Assembly: GCF_008704655.1 (NCBI RefSeq)
Contig: NZ_CP023688.1
Coordinates: forward strand, 3,348,001-3,412,000
Origin: Streptomyces rimosus
Lineage (GTDB): Bacteria > Actinomycetota > Actinomycetes > Streptomycetales > Streptomycetaceae
Reading direction: 5' to 3'
DNA: 64,000 bases
Positions 43,839-52,454 of the stretch are shown piece after piece. The stretch's first letter is position 1; every line of letters starts with the position of its first letter. Position numbers and translations under genes: made by a program. Below the pieces are notes generated by a model that was not told the DNA's origin, ran no database searches, and saw only the letters and a list, made by a program, of their open reading frames with translations.

Positions 43839-44754
43839 AGCGGATCCTCGGGTCGAGCACGGCGTACAGGAGGTCGACGATCAGGTTCGCCAGCAGGAAG
43901 ACGATGACCAGGACGGTCACGAAGCCGACGACGGTCGGGGAGTTCTGGCGGACGATGCCCTGGTACAGCTCGTAGCCGACGCCGTGCACATTGAAGATCC
44001 GCTCGGTGACCACCGCGCCGCCCATCAGGGAGCCGACGTCGGCGCCGATGAAGGTGACCACCGGGATGAGCGAGTTGCGCAGCAGGTGCCGCACCACGAT
44101 CCGCCGCCGGGGCAGGCCCTTGGCGACGGCCGTACGGACGTAGTCGGCGCGGGCGTTCTCCGCGATCGACGTACGGGTGAGCCGGGTGACGTACGCCAGC
44201 GACACCAGCGCCAGCACACAGCCGGGCAGCAGCAGCGCGTCCAGGGGCGCGCCGATCGGGACGGCCGGGGTGACCCAGCCCCACTTCACGCCCAGCAGGT
44301 ACTGGAGGACGTACCCGCTGACGAACGTCGGCACCGACACCACGATCAGCGTCAGCACCAGCACCCCGGTGTCCAGCAGCCGCCCGCGCCGCAGCCCGCT
44401 GAGCACGCCCAGCGTCACCCCGACGACGATCTCGGCGACGATGGCGACGGCGGTCAGCCGCAGGGTGACGGGAAAAGCGGTGCCCATCTTGTCCAGCACC
44501 TGCAAGCCGTCGAACGTCGTGCCGAAATTCCCGGTGAAGATCTGGCCCATGTACTGCAGGTACTGCTGCCACAGCGGCTCGTCCAAATGGAGTTCGCGGC
44601 GGATCTGCGCGGCGGTCGCGGGGTCCGGGGCGCGGTCGCCGGACAGCGCGGCGACCGGGTCGCCGAGCGCGTACACCATCACGAAAATCAGGAAGGTGGC
44701 ACCGATGAAGACCGGCACCATCTGCAGCAGCCGCCGGATCACATAACGCACCAT
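43831..44754 (-). CDS. Oligopeptide ABC transporter permease (DppB type), importer 2
   Basis: A 307-aa membrane subunit starting MVRYVIRRLLQMVPVFIGAT, with six helices and the contact loop ENARADYVRTAVAKGLPRRR. It is exactly the same length as the DppB of importer 3 and similar throughout, with the highest divergence in the outer loop at ~65-100. It begins 16 bases after the binding-protein stop, so the two are tightly coupled, without the intercistronic hairpin seen in importer 3. Confidence 0.92.
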   Translation of the reverse strand: MVRYVIRRLLQMVPVFIGATFLIFVMVYALGDPVAALSGDRAPDPATAAQIRRELHLDEPLWQQYLQYMGQIFTGNFGTTFDGLQVLDKMGTAFPVTLRLTAVAIVAEIVVGVTLGVLSGLRRGRLLDTGVLVLTLIVVSVPTFVSGYVLQYLLGVKWGWVTPAVPIGAPLDALLLPGCVLALVSLAYVTRLTRTSIAENARADYVRTAVAKGLPRRRIVVRHLLRNSLIPVVTFIGADVGSLMGGAVVTERIFNVHGVGYELYQGIVRQNSPTVVGFVTVLVIVFLLANLIVDLLYAVLDPRIRYA

Positions 44755-44770
44755 GGCCGTCCGCCCGCCC

Positions 44771-46393
44771 TCAGTCCTTGATCGTGATCTGGTCGTACAC
44801 CGGAACGCTGAAGGGGTTCAGGGCCACATGCCCGACCCGGTCCGTGTAGCCGCCGCTGCCGTTCTGGTACCACAGCGGAATCGCGGGCATTTCCCGGGCG
44901 AGAATCCGCTCGGCCCGGTGATACGTGGCGTTGACCCGGCCCACGTCGCTCTCCGCGTTCGCGCTGCTTACCAGCCGGTCGAATTCCTTGTTGCTCCAGC
45001 CCGAGTCGTTGGACGAGGCGCCGGTGAAATACTGGCTCTGCAGGAAGGTCTGGATCAGCGGATAGTCCATCTGCCAGCCGGCGCGGAAGGGGCCGCTCAT
45101 CTTCTTCGCGCTGACCTTGGACCGGTAATCGGCGAAGGTGCCCATCGGGCTCCCGTCGCACACATGGCGTCCCAGCGCCCGGTTCACGCTGTTGCACAGG
45201 GCGTCCACCCACAGTTTGTGGGATCCGGTGTCCGCGTTGTACGTCACCTTCATCGACCCGCCGGGAAGCCCGCCCCCCTCGTCGACCAGCTTCCGGGCCG
45301 CCGCCGGGTCGTACGTACACGCCGCGCCGCACAGCCCCGCCTGGTAGCCGCCGTGCTCACCGAGGGCCATGGCGGTCCAGTCGGTGGCCGGCGTCCGTGT
45401 CCCCCGGAAGATCTGCCGGGTGATCGCCGGGCGGTTGATGGCCATGGAGATGCCGCGTCGGACTTTCTCCGTCCCCGGCTTGGCCCAGCCCTTTTCGTAC
45501 ATCGGGAACGACAGCGTCTGAATGATCCCGGCGGGCTGATTAATGTACCGCCCCTGCAGATCCTTCTGCACATGCTTCAGCTGCGAAGCCGGCACATCAT
45601 CCACGAGATCGAGATTTCCCGCCATCAGGTCGGTATAGGCGGTGTCGTTGTCCGTATAGACCTGAAGATCGACCCCACCGTTCTTCGCCTTGTCGGGCCC
45701 CGGGTAATCCTTCCAGGTCCGCAACCGCATGATCCCGCCCTTGGCGTACGACTGCACGGCGTACGGACCGTTGCCGACCGGCTTCGCCAGCCAGGCGTCG
45801 TGGTCGGTGAAGAACGACCGGGGCAGCGGCAGGAAGGCGCTGTAGCCGAGCATCTCCGGCCACAGCCCGAATTTCTGGTTCAGCCGCACCGTGAACGTCA
45901 GCTCGTCCTTGACCTTCAGCCCGCGCATCGTCCGCGCGGCCGGCTTCGAGCCCTCCCCCTCCGGGTGGACCTCCTCGTACCCCTCCACATAGCTGAAGAA
46001 AGGCGCCCCGAGCTGCCGATTGCTGACCAGCGCCCCGTAATTCCAGGCGTCGACGAAAGACCGGGCCGTCACCTTCTCCCCGTTACTGAAGGACCACCCC
46101 GGTTTGAGCTTCACCGTGAAGTTCCGCGCGTCCGGCGATTCGACCGACTCGGCCACCATGTTCTCGGCCACGGCCGTGCGCGGGTTGTACCGCTTCAGCC
46201 CCCTGAAGGCCAGGTCGAGCACCTTGCCGCCCTGTACGTCGGTGGTGTTCGCCGGCTCCACCGGGTTCTGCGGATCGCCCCAGGACGCCCGTACGACGCT
46301 GGGGTCCTGCCCGCCCCCGCCGCACCCGGCGCCCGCCAGGGCGACCGTGGCGGCCGCGAAGAACGCCGAACCGACACGCAAGGCTCCGCGCAA
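44771..46393 (-). CDS. Oligopeptide-binding lipoprotein (SBP family 5), importer 2
   Basis: A 540-aa lipoprotein with signal peptide ending VALAGAGCGGG (lipidated Cys about residue 24). The mature part begins with the WGDPQNPVEPANT stretch shared with the importer 3 binder. FSNGEKVTARSFVDAWNYG, GPFRAGWQMDYPLIQ and the C-terminal ALNPFSVPVYDQI follow. Paired cysteines (CGAACTYD and CNSVNRALGRHVC) match the importer 3 binder and probably form conserved disulfides. Compared with that paralogue it is Arg- rather than Lys-rich. First gene of operon 2. Confidence 0.92.
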   Translation of the reverse strand: MRGALRVGSAFFAAATVALAGAGCGGGGQDPSVVRASWGDPQNPVEPANTTDVQGGKVLDLAFRGLKRYNPRTAVAENMVAESVESPDARNFTVKLKPGWSFSNGEKVTARSFVDAWNYGALVSNRQLGAPFFSYVEGYEEVHPEGEGSKPAARTMRGLKVKDELTFTVRLNQKFGLWPEMLGYSAFLPLPRSFFTDHDAWLAKPVGNGPYAVQSYAKGGIMRLRTWKDYPGPDKAKNGGVDLQVYTDNDTAYTDLMAGNLDLVDDVPASQLKHVQKDLQGRYINQPAGIIQTLSFPMYEKGWAKPGTEKVRRGISMAINRPAITRQIFRGTRTPATDWTAMALGEHGGYQAGLCGAACTYDPAAARKLVDEGGGLPGGSMKVTYNADTGSHKLWVDALCNSVNRALGRHVCDGSPMGTFADYRSKVSAKKMSGPFRAGWQMDYPLIQTFLQSQYFTGASSNDSGWSNKEFDRLVSSANAESDVGRVNATYHRAERILAREMPAIPLWYQNGSGGYTDRVGHVALNPFSVPVYDQITIKD

Positions 46394-46547
46394 CGAGCTG
46401 CCTCCTCAGAGCTGCGGCCCGGGCGCCCGCACCCACCCGGCCTATCAGCCCCAACCTGACATCCCGGGCCTGCCGGAACCCGTCAGCCTGGCCCGACACG
46501 GAGGAGAACCGCCCGTATGAGCGACCTTGGCCACCCTCGGTGGGCCG

Positions 46548-47198
46548 TTACCTGTCGTTCGACTCGCAGCCGGTTCCGTTGTGGTTGCGGTCGAGGTGAT
46601 ACGGATCGGAGGATCCGACGTGGGTCGGCCCATCGAGATCCGAACAGTCGATGTCGGGGCCGCCCGACGACGGCCGCGGCGATGGCGAACCGGTGCCCCC
46701 GCCACTCGGCGACGGGCCCGCCGCCGCCCGGATGTCCGCGCCGACGATCATCCCGTCCCGGACGGTGTACGTACCGGCGAAGGACCGCACGGACCCGTCC
46801 CGCTGCTCCGCGTCCAGCGCGACCGAGACCGTGTCTCCCTGCACGCCGGTGACGTGAACGCTGTCGTGCGCGGTGTCCGCGAAGCCCGCCACGAAGGCGT
46901 CATAGGAGCCCCCGAGGTGCTTGCCACCGAGGTCCCAGGCCCGACGGAAGTCACGGGCATTGACGGCCGCGTAGTAATCCTCGACAACGGAGGCGGCGTC
47001 CCGCGCCGCGGCCGACCCCTCCGGTGCGGTGCTGGGGGCGCCCATCCCCGTACCGGAAGGCGAGGGCGCCTCGGTGACCGTACGGGCACTCGTCACCGTC
47101 GTCCCCGTCCCGTCCCCGCCGGAGGAACCGCACCCGGCCAGCACGGCGCCCACCAAGGCGGCCCCCGCCATCACGCAGCAACGGCGCATCGACCTCAC
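46548..47198 (-). CDS. Lipoprotein with C-terminal Excalibur calcium-binding domain
   Basis: A 213-216-aa exported lipoprotein. The signal peptide ends VGAVLAGCGSS with the lipidated Cys near residue 23. A Ser/Thr-rich linker leads to an NTF2/SnoaL-like middle domain (AAVNARDFRRAWDLGG, then SVALDAEQRDG). After a second Pro/Ser/Gly linker comes an Excalibur domain (DIDCSDLDGPTH and DRNHNGTGCE) with its two Cys and the calcium-loop-like acidic residues. The start may be GTG at 47198 or ATG at 47189 (MRRCCVMAG); GAGG lies only three bases before the latter. It is upstream of importer 2 on the same strand but separated by 154 bp, so probably a separate unit. The function is unknown. Confidence 0.82.
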   Translation of the reverse strand: MRSMRRCCVMAGAALVGAVLAGCGSSGGDGTGTTVTSARTVTEAPSPSGTGMGAPSTAPEGSAAARDAASVVEDYYAAVNARDFRRAWDLGGKHLGGSYDAFVAGFADTAHDSVHVTGVQGDTVSVALDAEQRDGSVRSFAGTYTVRDGMIVGADIRAAAGPSPSGGGTGSPSPRPSSGGPDIDCSDLDGPTHVGSSDPYHLDRNHNGTGCESNDR

Positions 47199-47259
47199 CC
47201 CACAGGCGAAACGTCCCTACGCCCCAGTCTGCGCCGCCCACGAGAGCTCCGCCCGTGGA

Positions 47260-47460
47260 TCACCCACCGCCCCGACCGAGCCCCCCACTCTTGACCACCC
47301 GCACCAGCCCACCCAGAGCCCCCACGGAAACCCCCATCACCACTTCGGGCTCCGCGCTCTCCCGCATCCACCGAGTGGCACCGGGTCCTGTCGCCACCTC
47401 GACACACGCTTCGGTGTGTCCCTCGCTGAAGCTGGATTTCTGCCACTCGAACCGGGACAT
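47260..47460 (-). CDS. DUF397 family protein
   Basis: A 66-aa protein with the DUF397 pattern: FEWQKSSFSEGHTEACVEVA at the start, then SVGALGGLVRVVKSG at the end. Small DUF397 proteins are extremely numerous in Streptomyces and pair with adjacent XRE/DUF5753 regulators. ATG at 47460 has AGGAAGG six bases upstream. It lies ten bases after the regulator's stop codon, so the two form an operon. It is probably an antagonist or partner of that regulator, by analogy with WhiJ-type loci. Confidence 0.85.
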   Translation of the reverse strand: MSRFEWQKSSFSEGHTEACVEVATGPGATRWMRESAEPEVVMGVSVGALGGLVRVVKSGGLGRGGG

Positions 47461-47470
47461 GTACGCCTTC

Positions 47471-48334
47471 CTAGAGCAGGGGGTACAGAAGTCGCTCGAT
47501 GAGCTTGACCGTGTCCTTCGCACACCGCGCCTCGGAGGGAAGCGCCGCTTCCGCCAGCTTAGCGAACGTGTGCTCATACCTCTGGACGGCTTCGACTTCG
47601 CCCAGGTACAGGGAGTTCTCGACATGCGGGACGACCGCCGTCGACAGTTCCCGCACGGGCGGCGTCAGCACGGTAAAAGGCGCCCCGAAAGGCACCGGGC
47701 CGTCGAACGGCAGCACTTGGAGCGTCACGTTCGGCAGGTGACACGCGTCGATCAGGCGCAGCAACTGGTCCCGCATGAGTGCGCGGCCCCCGAAGGAAGC
47801 CCGCAGCGCGGCCTCGTGCACCACCGCGTGCAGCTTCGGCGCCCCCTCCCCCGACAGCACCCGCTGCCTCTCCATCCGGAACTCCACCGCGGCCGCCTCC
47901 GCGCTGCGCGGCACTTCCACGTACCCGCTGCGATGTACGGCCGTGGCGTACGCCCGTGTCTGCAACAGGCCGGGGACGAACATCGGTTCGTAGCAGGCGA
48001 TGGACTCGGCTCCCGCCTCCAGCTCGGCGAAGTCGAGGAGGGGTGCCCGGACGCTGTTCCGGTACAGGCTCCACCACCCCTTTCCGGACCGCTGCCCGAG
48101 GTCGATCAACGCCTCGACGTAGGTGGAACGTGTACCACTCGCGGTCTGGGCCAATTCGCGCAGCCTCGCCGGGGCCAGCGACGTGCGGCCGGCTTCGACG
48201 TTGCTGACGTGCGATTGCCGCATACCCATCACGTCCGCGGCCTCGCTGACGGTCAGGCCGGCCCGTTCTCGCAGCCTGCGGACCTCGGCCCCGAAACGCC
48301 GCTGCCGGTACGTGGGGTTCGCCCTCAGGCCCAT
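47471..48334 (-). CDS. XRE-family transcriptional regulator with DUF5753 domain (WhiJ-like)
   Basis: A 287-aa regulator. The N-terminal helix-turn-helix lies at about 14-70 (FGAEVRRLRERAGLTVSEAA, then MRQSHVSNVEAGR). The DUF5753 domain fills the rest (YEPMFVPGLLQTRAYA, VLPFDGPVPFGAPFTVLT, and the ENSLYLGE segment). ATG at 48334 follows GGGAGGGACGC; the open frame continues but only into the divergent promoter. It is partnered with a DUF397 gene downstream and a divergent HATPase gene, the standard three-gene arrangement in Streptomyces for modulating differentiation or secondary metabolism. Confidence 0.92.
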   Translation of the reverse strand: MGLRANPTYRQRRFGAEVRRLRERAGLTVSEAADVMGMRQSHVSNVEAGRTSLAPARLRELAQTASGTRSTYVEALIDLGQRSGKGWWSLYRNSVRAPLLDFAELEAGAESIACYEPMFVPGLLQTRAYATAVHRSGYVEVPRSAEAAAVEFRMERQRVLSGEGAPKLHAVVHEAALRASFGGRALMRDQLLRLIDACHLPNVTLQVLPFDGPVPFGAPFTVLTPPVRELSTAVVPHVENSLYLGEVEAVQRYEHTFAKLAEAALPSEARCAKDTVKLIERLLYPLL

Positions 48335-48468
48335 GCGTCCCTCCCAGTTCTCCCATCGGCAGTATGGCCCAACTCGCCATTTCCCCGAGGCGGTTGCACG
48401 TATACGCCACACCCCCTTACCTTACGTATGACGCCAGTCACAGACTGCACTCACCTGGAGGCTGCCTC

Positions 48469-48888
48469 ATGAGCACGCCCAGCGAGACCTGGTCCTACGG
48501 CTTGTTCATTCCGCACGACCCCCGGGCGGTCGGTGTCGTCAGAGCCGCGCTGCGGCACATCCTGGCCGGGGCCGGGCTGAACTGCCTGGTCGAGACGGCG
48601 GAGCTGATGGTGTCGGAGCTGGTGACCAACTCGTACCAGTACGGCAGGACCGACGCGTACGTGAGCGTCGACCGTTCGCCGTTCGACCTGACCATCGCCG
48701 TGTGGGACACCGGCCCCGGCGTGCCGGAGCAGCAGAAGGCGGCGATGGACGAGGAGTACGGGCGGGGGCTGGGGATCGTGGACGCCTGTGCGGACAGCTG
48801 GGGGGTGCGGGACTATCCGAACGGCAAGGCGGTGTGGTTCACGCTGGCGCAGCGGAAGCCGACGGAGGTGTTCGGGGAGTGGGGTTGA
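48469..48888 (+). CDS. RsbW-like ATP-binding protein (HATPase_c_2)
   Basis: A 139-aa stand-alone GHKL ATPase domain. The N box is AELMVSELVTNSYQYG, the G1 box VWDTGPGVP and the G2 region RGLGIVDACADSWGV. Such proteins act as anti-sigma kinases or as accessory partners of XRE/DUF397 modules. ATG at 48469 follows GGAGG ten bases upstream. The 134-bp gap to the divergent XRE gene holds both promoters, so it is probably co-regulated by that XRE protein. Confidence 0.9.
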   Translation: MSTPSETWSYGLFIPHDPRAVGVVRAALRHILAGAGLNCLVETAELMVSELVTNSYQYGRTDAYVSVDRSPFDLTIAVWDTGPGVPEQQKAAMDEEYGRGLGIVDACADSWGVRDYPNGKAVWFTLAQRKPTEVFGEWG

Positions 48889-49002
48889 GGCGAAGCGCGC
48901 CGGCCGCGCGGTGATGGTGGAACCTGGCACGCAGGCGGAATTGAGGGTGAGGGTGGGGAACGGGGAGCAGGCCCCTCGCAAGCGGGCCGGCAACCCGCCG
49001 GG

Positions 49003-49370
49003 ATGAACTCCGCCTGGTTGCGGCACCTGCAGCGCGTTGCTGCCGGAGCCCAGGCTCCGGCGGCGGGCGCGTCGATCCAGCGCACCCTGCGATCGACGCG
49101 GGAGGAGATGGAGGTCACCCGATCTCAGGAGCGCAAGAATTCGCGCTACAGGCTCACGGTGGATCTGACGACACTGGAGTGCAGCGTCGCCCGGCGCCTG
49201 GACCGCAAGAACTACGGCCCTGCGAAGAAGGCGGACGGCACGTACAACTTCGTCATTCCGGTTCGCGGGCCGGGCACCACAAACCCACCGGTGAGGACGC
49301 GCCGCAGGTGGCGGGGTTCACCGGGGGCGCGTTCTCGATGGACAAGTACAGGGACCACGCCGCCGGGTGA
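49003..49370 (+). pseudogene. Probable frameshifted remnant of an unknown gene
   Basis: In this 545-bp convergent gap one frame (from ATG 49003 or later) reads as protein-like through RYRLTVDLTTLECSVARRL and TYNFVIPVRG to about 49270. Beyond that the sense shifts to another frame, which continues HHKPTGEDAPQVAGFTGG and AFSMDKYRDHAAG to a stop at 49370. The junction near 49270-49280 (GGGCCGGGCACCACAAA) fits a one-base indel. I do not recognise the family. It could also be two unrelated non-coding stretches. Confidence 0.35.
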
Positions 49371-49386
49371 CCGGAACGCGAAGGCA

Positions 49387-49407
49387 CCCGGACCGATCCG
49401 GTCCGGG
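49387..49407. terminator. Putative terminator of importer 3
   Basis: A perfect eight-base stem CCCGGACC/GGTCCGGG with GATCC loop, 27 bases beyond the last ATPase gene of importer 3. Confidence 0.5.
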
Positions 49408-49433
49408 CGCCCGCGTATGTCGGGGAGACGGCC

Positions 49434-50486
49434 CTACGCCGCCCCCACCACGTCCTTCTCCTCCGCGAAGTGGCAGGCCGACTCATGGGCGGCCAGGGAG
49501 CCCGAGCCGGCGAAACGCTCGGGGACCGCCAGCAGCGGGAGTTCCTCGGCGCACTTGTCCTGCGCCTTCCAGCAGCGGGTGCGGAAGCGGCAGCCGGACG
49601 GCGGGTTGGCCGGGGACGGGACGTCGCCGGTCAGGATGATGCGCTCGCGGCCCTCGCGTGCGTCGGGGTCCGGGACGGGGACGGCCGAGAGCAGCGCCTG
49701 GGTGTAGGGGTGCGTCGGGTGGTCGTAGATCTGCTCGTCCGTGCCGATCTCGGCCATCTTGCCGAGGTACATGACCCCGACCCGGTCGGAGATGTGCCGG
49801 ACGATGGACAGGTCGTGCGCGATGAAGAGGTAGGAGAGGTTGAACTCGTCCTGGAGCTTCTCCATCAGGTTGATGACCTGCGCCTGGACGGACACGTCCA
49901 GCGCCGAGACCGGCTCGTCGCAGATGATGATCTCCGGGTTGAGCGCGAGGCCGCGGGCGATGCCGATGCGCTGGCGCTGGCCGCCGGAGAACTGGTGCGG
50001 ATAGCGGTTGAGGTACTCGGGGTTGAGGCCGACGACGTCCAGCAGGTCCTGCACCTTGCGGCGCCGGTCGCCCTTCGGGGCCACCTCCGGGTGGATGTCG
50101 AAGGGCTCGCCGATGATGTCGCCGACCGTCATCCGCGGGTTGAGCGAGGTGTACGGGTCCTGGAACACCATCTGGATGTTGCGCCGTACGGCCTTCAGCG
50201 CGCGCCCGGACAGCTTGGTGATGTCCTGGCCCTTGTAGAAGACCTCGCCGGAGGTCGCCCGCTCCAGGTTCATCAGCAGCTTGGCGACGGTGGACTTGCC
50301 ACAGCCGGACTCGCCGACGATGCCGAGCGTCTCGCCCTGGTACAGCTCGAAGGAGATGCCGTCCACGGCCTTGACCGCGCCGACCTGCTTCTTGAACAGG
50401 ATGCCCTGGGTGAGCGGGAAGTGCTTGACCAGGTTGCGGACTTCGAGGATCGGCTCGCGCCGCGCGTCGTTCTTCGGCTCAGCCAT
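49434..50486 (-). CDS. Oligopeptide ABC transporter ATP-binding protein (DppF type), importer 3
   Basis: A 350-aa ATPase, the last gene of operon 3. Walker A is GESGCGKST, the signature FSGGQRQR, Walker [13 protein letters not shown] (Cys in place of the more common Ala) and the switch His AHDLSIV. C-terminal cysteines lie in [16 protein letters not shown] and SACHF. It overlaps the DppD-type gene by eight bases (ATGGCTGA). It is the same length as its paralogue in importer 2. Confidence 0.93.
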   Translation of the reverse strand: MAEPKNDARREPILEVRNLVKHFPLTQGILFKKQVGAVKAVDGISFELYQGETLGIVGESGCGKSTVAKLLMNLERATSGEVFYKGQDITKLSGRALKAVRRNIQMVFQDPYTSLNPRMTVGDIIGEPFDIHPEVAPKGDRRRKVQDLLDVVGLNPEYLNRYPHQFSGGQRQRIGIARGLALNPEIIICDEPVSALDVSVQAQVINLMEKLQDEFNLSYLFIAHDLSIVRHISDRVGVMYLGKMAEIGTDEQIYDHPTHPYTQALLSAVPVPDPDAREGRERIILTGDVPSPANPPSGCRFRTRCWKAQDKCAEELPLLAVPERFAGSGSLAAHESACHFAEEKDVVGAA

Positions 50487-51516
50487 TGATCGTCTCCTCC
50501 CAGAAGTGGCACGCGCTGCCGCGGGCGTCGGCGACGGTGTGCAGCGCCGGCACCTCCGTACGGCAGATGTCCTGCGCCTTCGGGCAGCGCGGGTTGAACG
50601 CGCAGCCCGGCGGAATGTTGAGCAGGTTGGGCGGCAGGCCCTTGATCGCGTACAGCTCCTGGCCCTTCTGGTCCAGGCGCGGGATGGAGTCGAGCAGACC
50701 GCGGGTGTACGGGTGCGCGGGGGTCTTGTACAGCTCGTGCACGGGAGCGTGCTCGACGATCCGGCCCGCGTACATCACCGCGATCTTGTCGGCGACGTCC
50801 GCGACCACACCCAGGTCGTGGGTGATCAGGATCAGACCCATGTTGAACTCGCGCTGGAGGTCCGCGAGCAGGTCCATGACCTGCGCCTGGACGGTCACGT
50901 CGAGGGCGGTGGTGGGCTCGTCCGCGATGATCAGGTCCGGCTCCAGGGCCAGCGCCATCGCGATCATGATGCGCTGGCGCATACCGCCGGAGAACTGGTG
51001 GGGGTAGTCGTCCACCCGCTTCGAGGCGGCCGGGATCTTCACCCGGTCCATCAGATCGATCGACTTGGCCTTGGCCGCCTTCTTGCTCAGGCCCTGGTGG
51101 ACCCGGAACATCTCGCTGAGCTGGTAGCCCACGCTGAGCACCGGGTTCAGGGAGGACAGCGCGTCCTGGAAGATCATGGCGATCTTGGCGCCGCGGATCT
51201 TGCGGCGCTGCTCGCCGGACATCTTCAGCATGTCCTGCCCGCGGAAGAGGATCTCCCCCTGCGGGATCTTGGCCGGCGGCATGTCGAGGATGCCCATGAT
51301 GGCCTGCGCGGTGACGGACTTGCCGGACCCGGATTCACCGAGCACGGCGAGCGTCTCGCCCGCGCTGACGCTGTAGTTGACGCCGTTGACGGCCTTGACG
51401 ACGCCGTCCCGGGTGTGGAATTCCACGTGCAGGTCGCGGACTTCGAGGAGGGTGCCCTCGCTCTTGTCGCGGTCCCGCTGCGCGGGAACGTCCGCGGGTT
51501 TGGAGATGGTGGTCAC
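50479..51516 (-). CDS. Oligopeptide ABC transporter ATP-binding protein (DppD type), importer 3
   Basis: A 345-aa ATPase. Walker A is GESGSGKS, the signature FSGGMRQR, Walker [13 protein letters not shown] and the switch His THDLGVV. The oligo_HPY cysteines are [17 protein letters not shown] and ACHF. GTG at 51516 has GGGAGGCGTAC upstream. It is Lys-richer than the importer 2 paralogue, for example in LSKKAAKAKSIDL. Eleven bases separate it from the permease upstream, exactly as in importer 2. Confidence 0.93.
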   Translation of the reverse strand: MTTISKPADVPAQRDRDKSEGTLLEVRDLHVEFHTRDGVVKAVNGVNYSVSAGETLAVLGESGSGKSVTAQAIMGILDMPPAKIPQGEILFRGQDMLKMSGEQRRKIRGAKIAMIFQDALSSLNPVLSVGYQLSEMFRVHQGLSKKAAKAKSIDLMDRVKIPAASKRVDDYPHQFSGGMRQRIMIAMALALEPDLIIADEPTTALDVTVQAQVMDLLADLQREFNMGLILITHDLGVVADVADKIAVMYAGRIVEHAPVHELYKTPAHPYTRGLLDSIPRLDQKGQELYAIKGLPPNLLNIPPGCAFNPRCPKAQDICRTEVPALHTVADARGSACHFWEETING

Positions 51517-51527
51517 GTACGCCTCCC

Positions 51528-52454
51528 TCAGCGCAGCTTGGGGTCGAGGGCGTCGCGCACCGCGTCGCCGAGCATGATGAACGCCAGCACGGTGATGCTG
51601 AGGGCGCCCGCCGGGTAGAGCAGCATGTGCGGCGCGTTGCGCACGTCCGTGGCGGCGGTGGAGATGTCGATGCCCCAGGAGACCGTCGGCGGCTTCAGGC
51701 CGACGCCCAGGAACGACAGCGTCGCCTCCAGCGAGACGTACGTACCGAGCGCGATGGTCGCCACGACGATGACGGGCGCCAGGGCGTTGGGCGTGATGTG
51801 CCGCAGCAGCATCCGCGAGGTGCTCGCGCCCAGGGCGCGCGCGGCCTGCACGTAGTCCTGCTGCTTGGCGGTGATCACCGAACCGCGGGCGATACGGGCG
51901 ATCTGCGGCCAGCCCAGGATCGCCATCAGCAGCACGACCGTGAAGATCGAGCCGCCCTTGATGACGGACAGGAAGACGATGCCGCCGAGCAAAATCGGGA
52001 TGCCGAAGAAGATGTCGCCGACCCGGGAGAGGATCGAGTCCCACCAGCCGCCGAAGAAGCCGGCCAGACCGCCCATGAAACAGCCGAAGACGGCGGCGAG
52101 GAGGGTGGTGCACACACCGACGACGACCGAGGCCCGGGCACCGTAGACGGTGCGGGCGTAGACGTCGCAGCCCTGGGTGTTGAAGCCGAAGGGGTGGCCG
52201 TCGGTCGCGCCCTGCTTGGACTTGGTGATGTCACAGGCGTACGGGCTGGTGCTGGTCAGCAGGCTCGGCCAGATCGAGACGACGACCAGGAAGAGGATCA
52301 GTACCGCGGAGATGTAGAAGATCGGGTTGCGCCGCAGGTCGCGCCAGGCGTCGCCCCACAGGCTGCGGGGCTTGTCCGCCTTCAGCTCCACGCTGACGAC
52401 GTCGGCCGCGTCCACGGGAGCCTGGGTGTGCACGGAGGTCTCGGTGTCAGGCAT
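51528..52454 (-). CDS. Oligopeptide ABC transporter permease (DppC type), importer 3
   Basis: A 308-aa membrane subunit. The N-terminal polar part is 26 residues shorter than in importer 2, then RSLWGDAWRDLRRNPIF starts the conserved region. The contact loop is QDYVQAARALGASTSRML and the C-terminus FIMLGDAVRDALDPKLR. It overlaps the DppB-type gene by eight bases (ATGCCTGA). Confidence 0.92.
   Translation of the reverse strand: MPDTETSVHTQAPVDAADVVSVELKADKPRSLWGDAWRDLRRNPIFYISAVLILFLVVVSIWPSLLTSTSPYACDITKSKQGATDGHPFGFNTQGCDVYARTVYGARASVVVGVCTTLLAAVFGCFMGGLAGFFGGWWDSILSRVGDIFFGIPILLGGIVFLSVIKGGSIFTVVLLMAILGWPQIARIARGSVITAKQQDYVQAARALGASTSRMLLRHITPNALAPVIVVATIALGTYVSLEATLSFLGVGLKPPTVSWGIDISTAATDVRNAPHMLLYPAGALSITVLAFIMLGDAVRDALDPKLR

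Noticed and set aside
47195..47446. 83-codon minus-strand frame overlapping the DUF397 gene
   Set aside because: Arg/Gly-rich and in another frame from the recognisable DUF397 protein.
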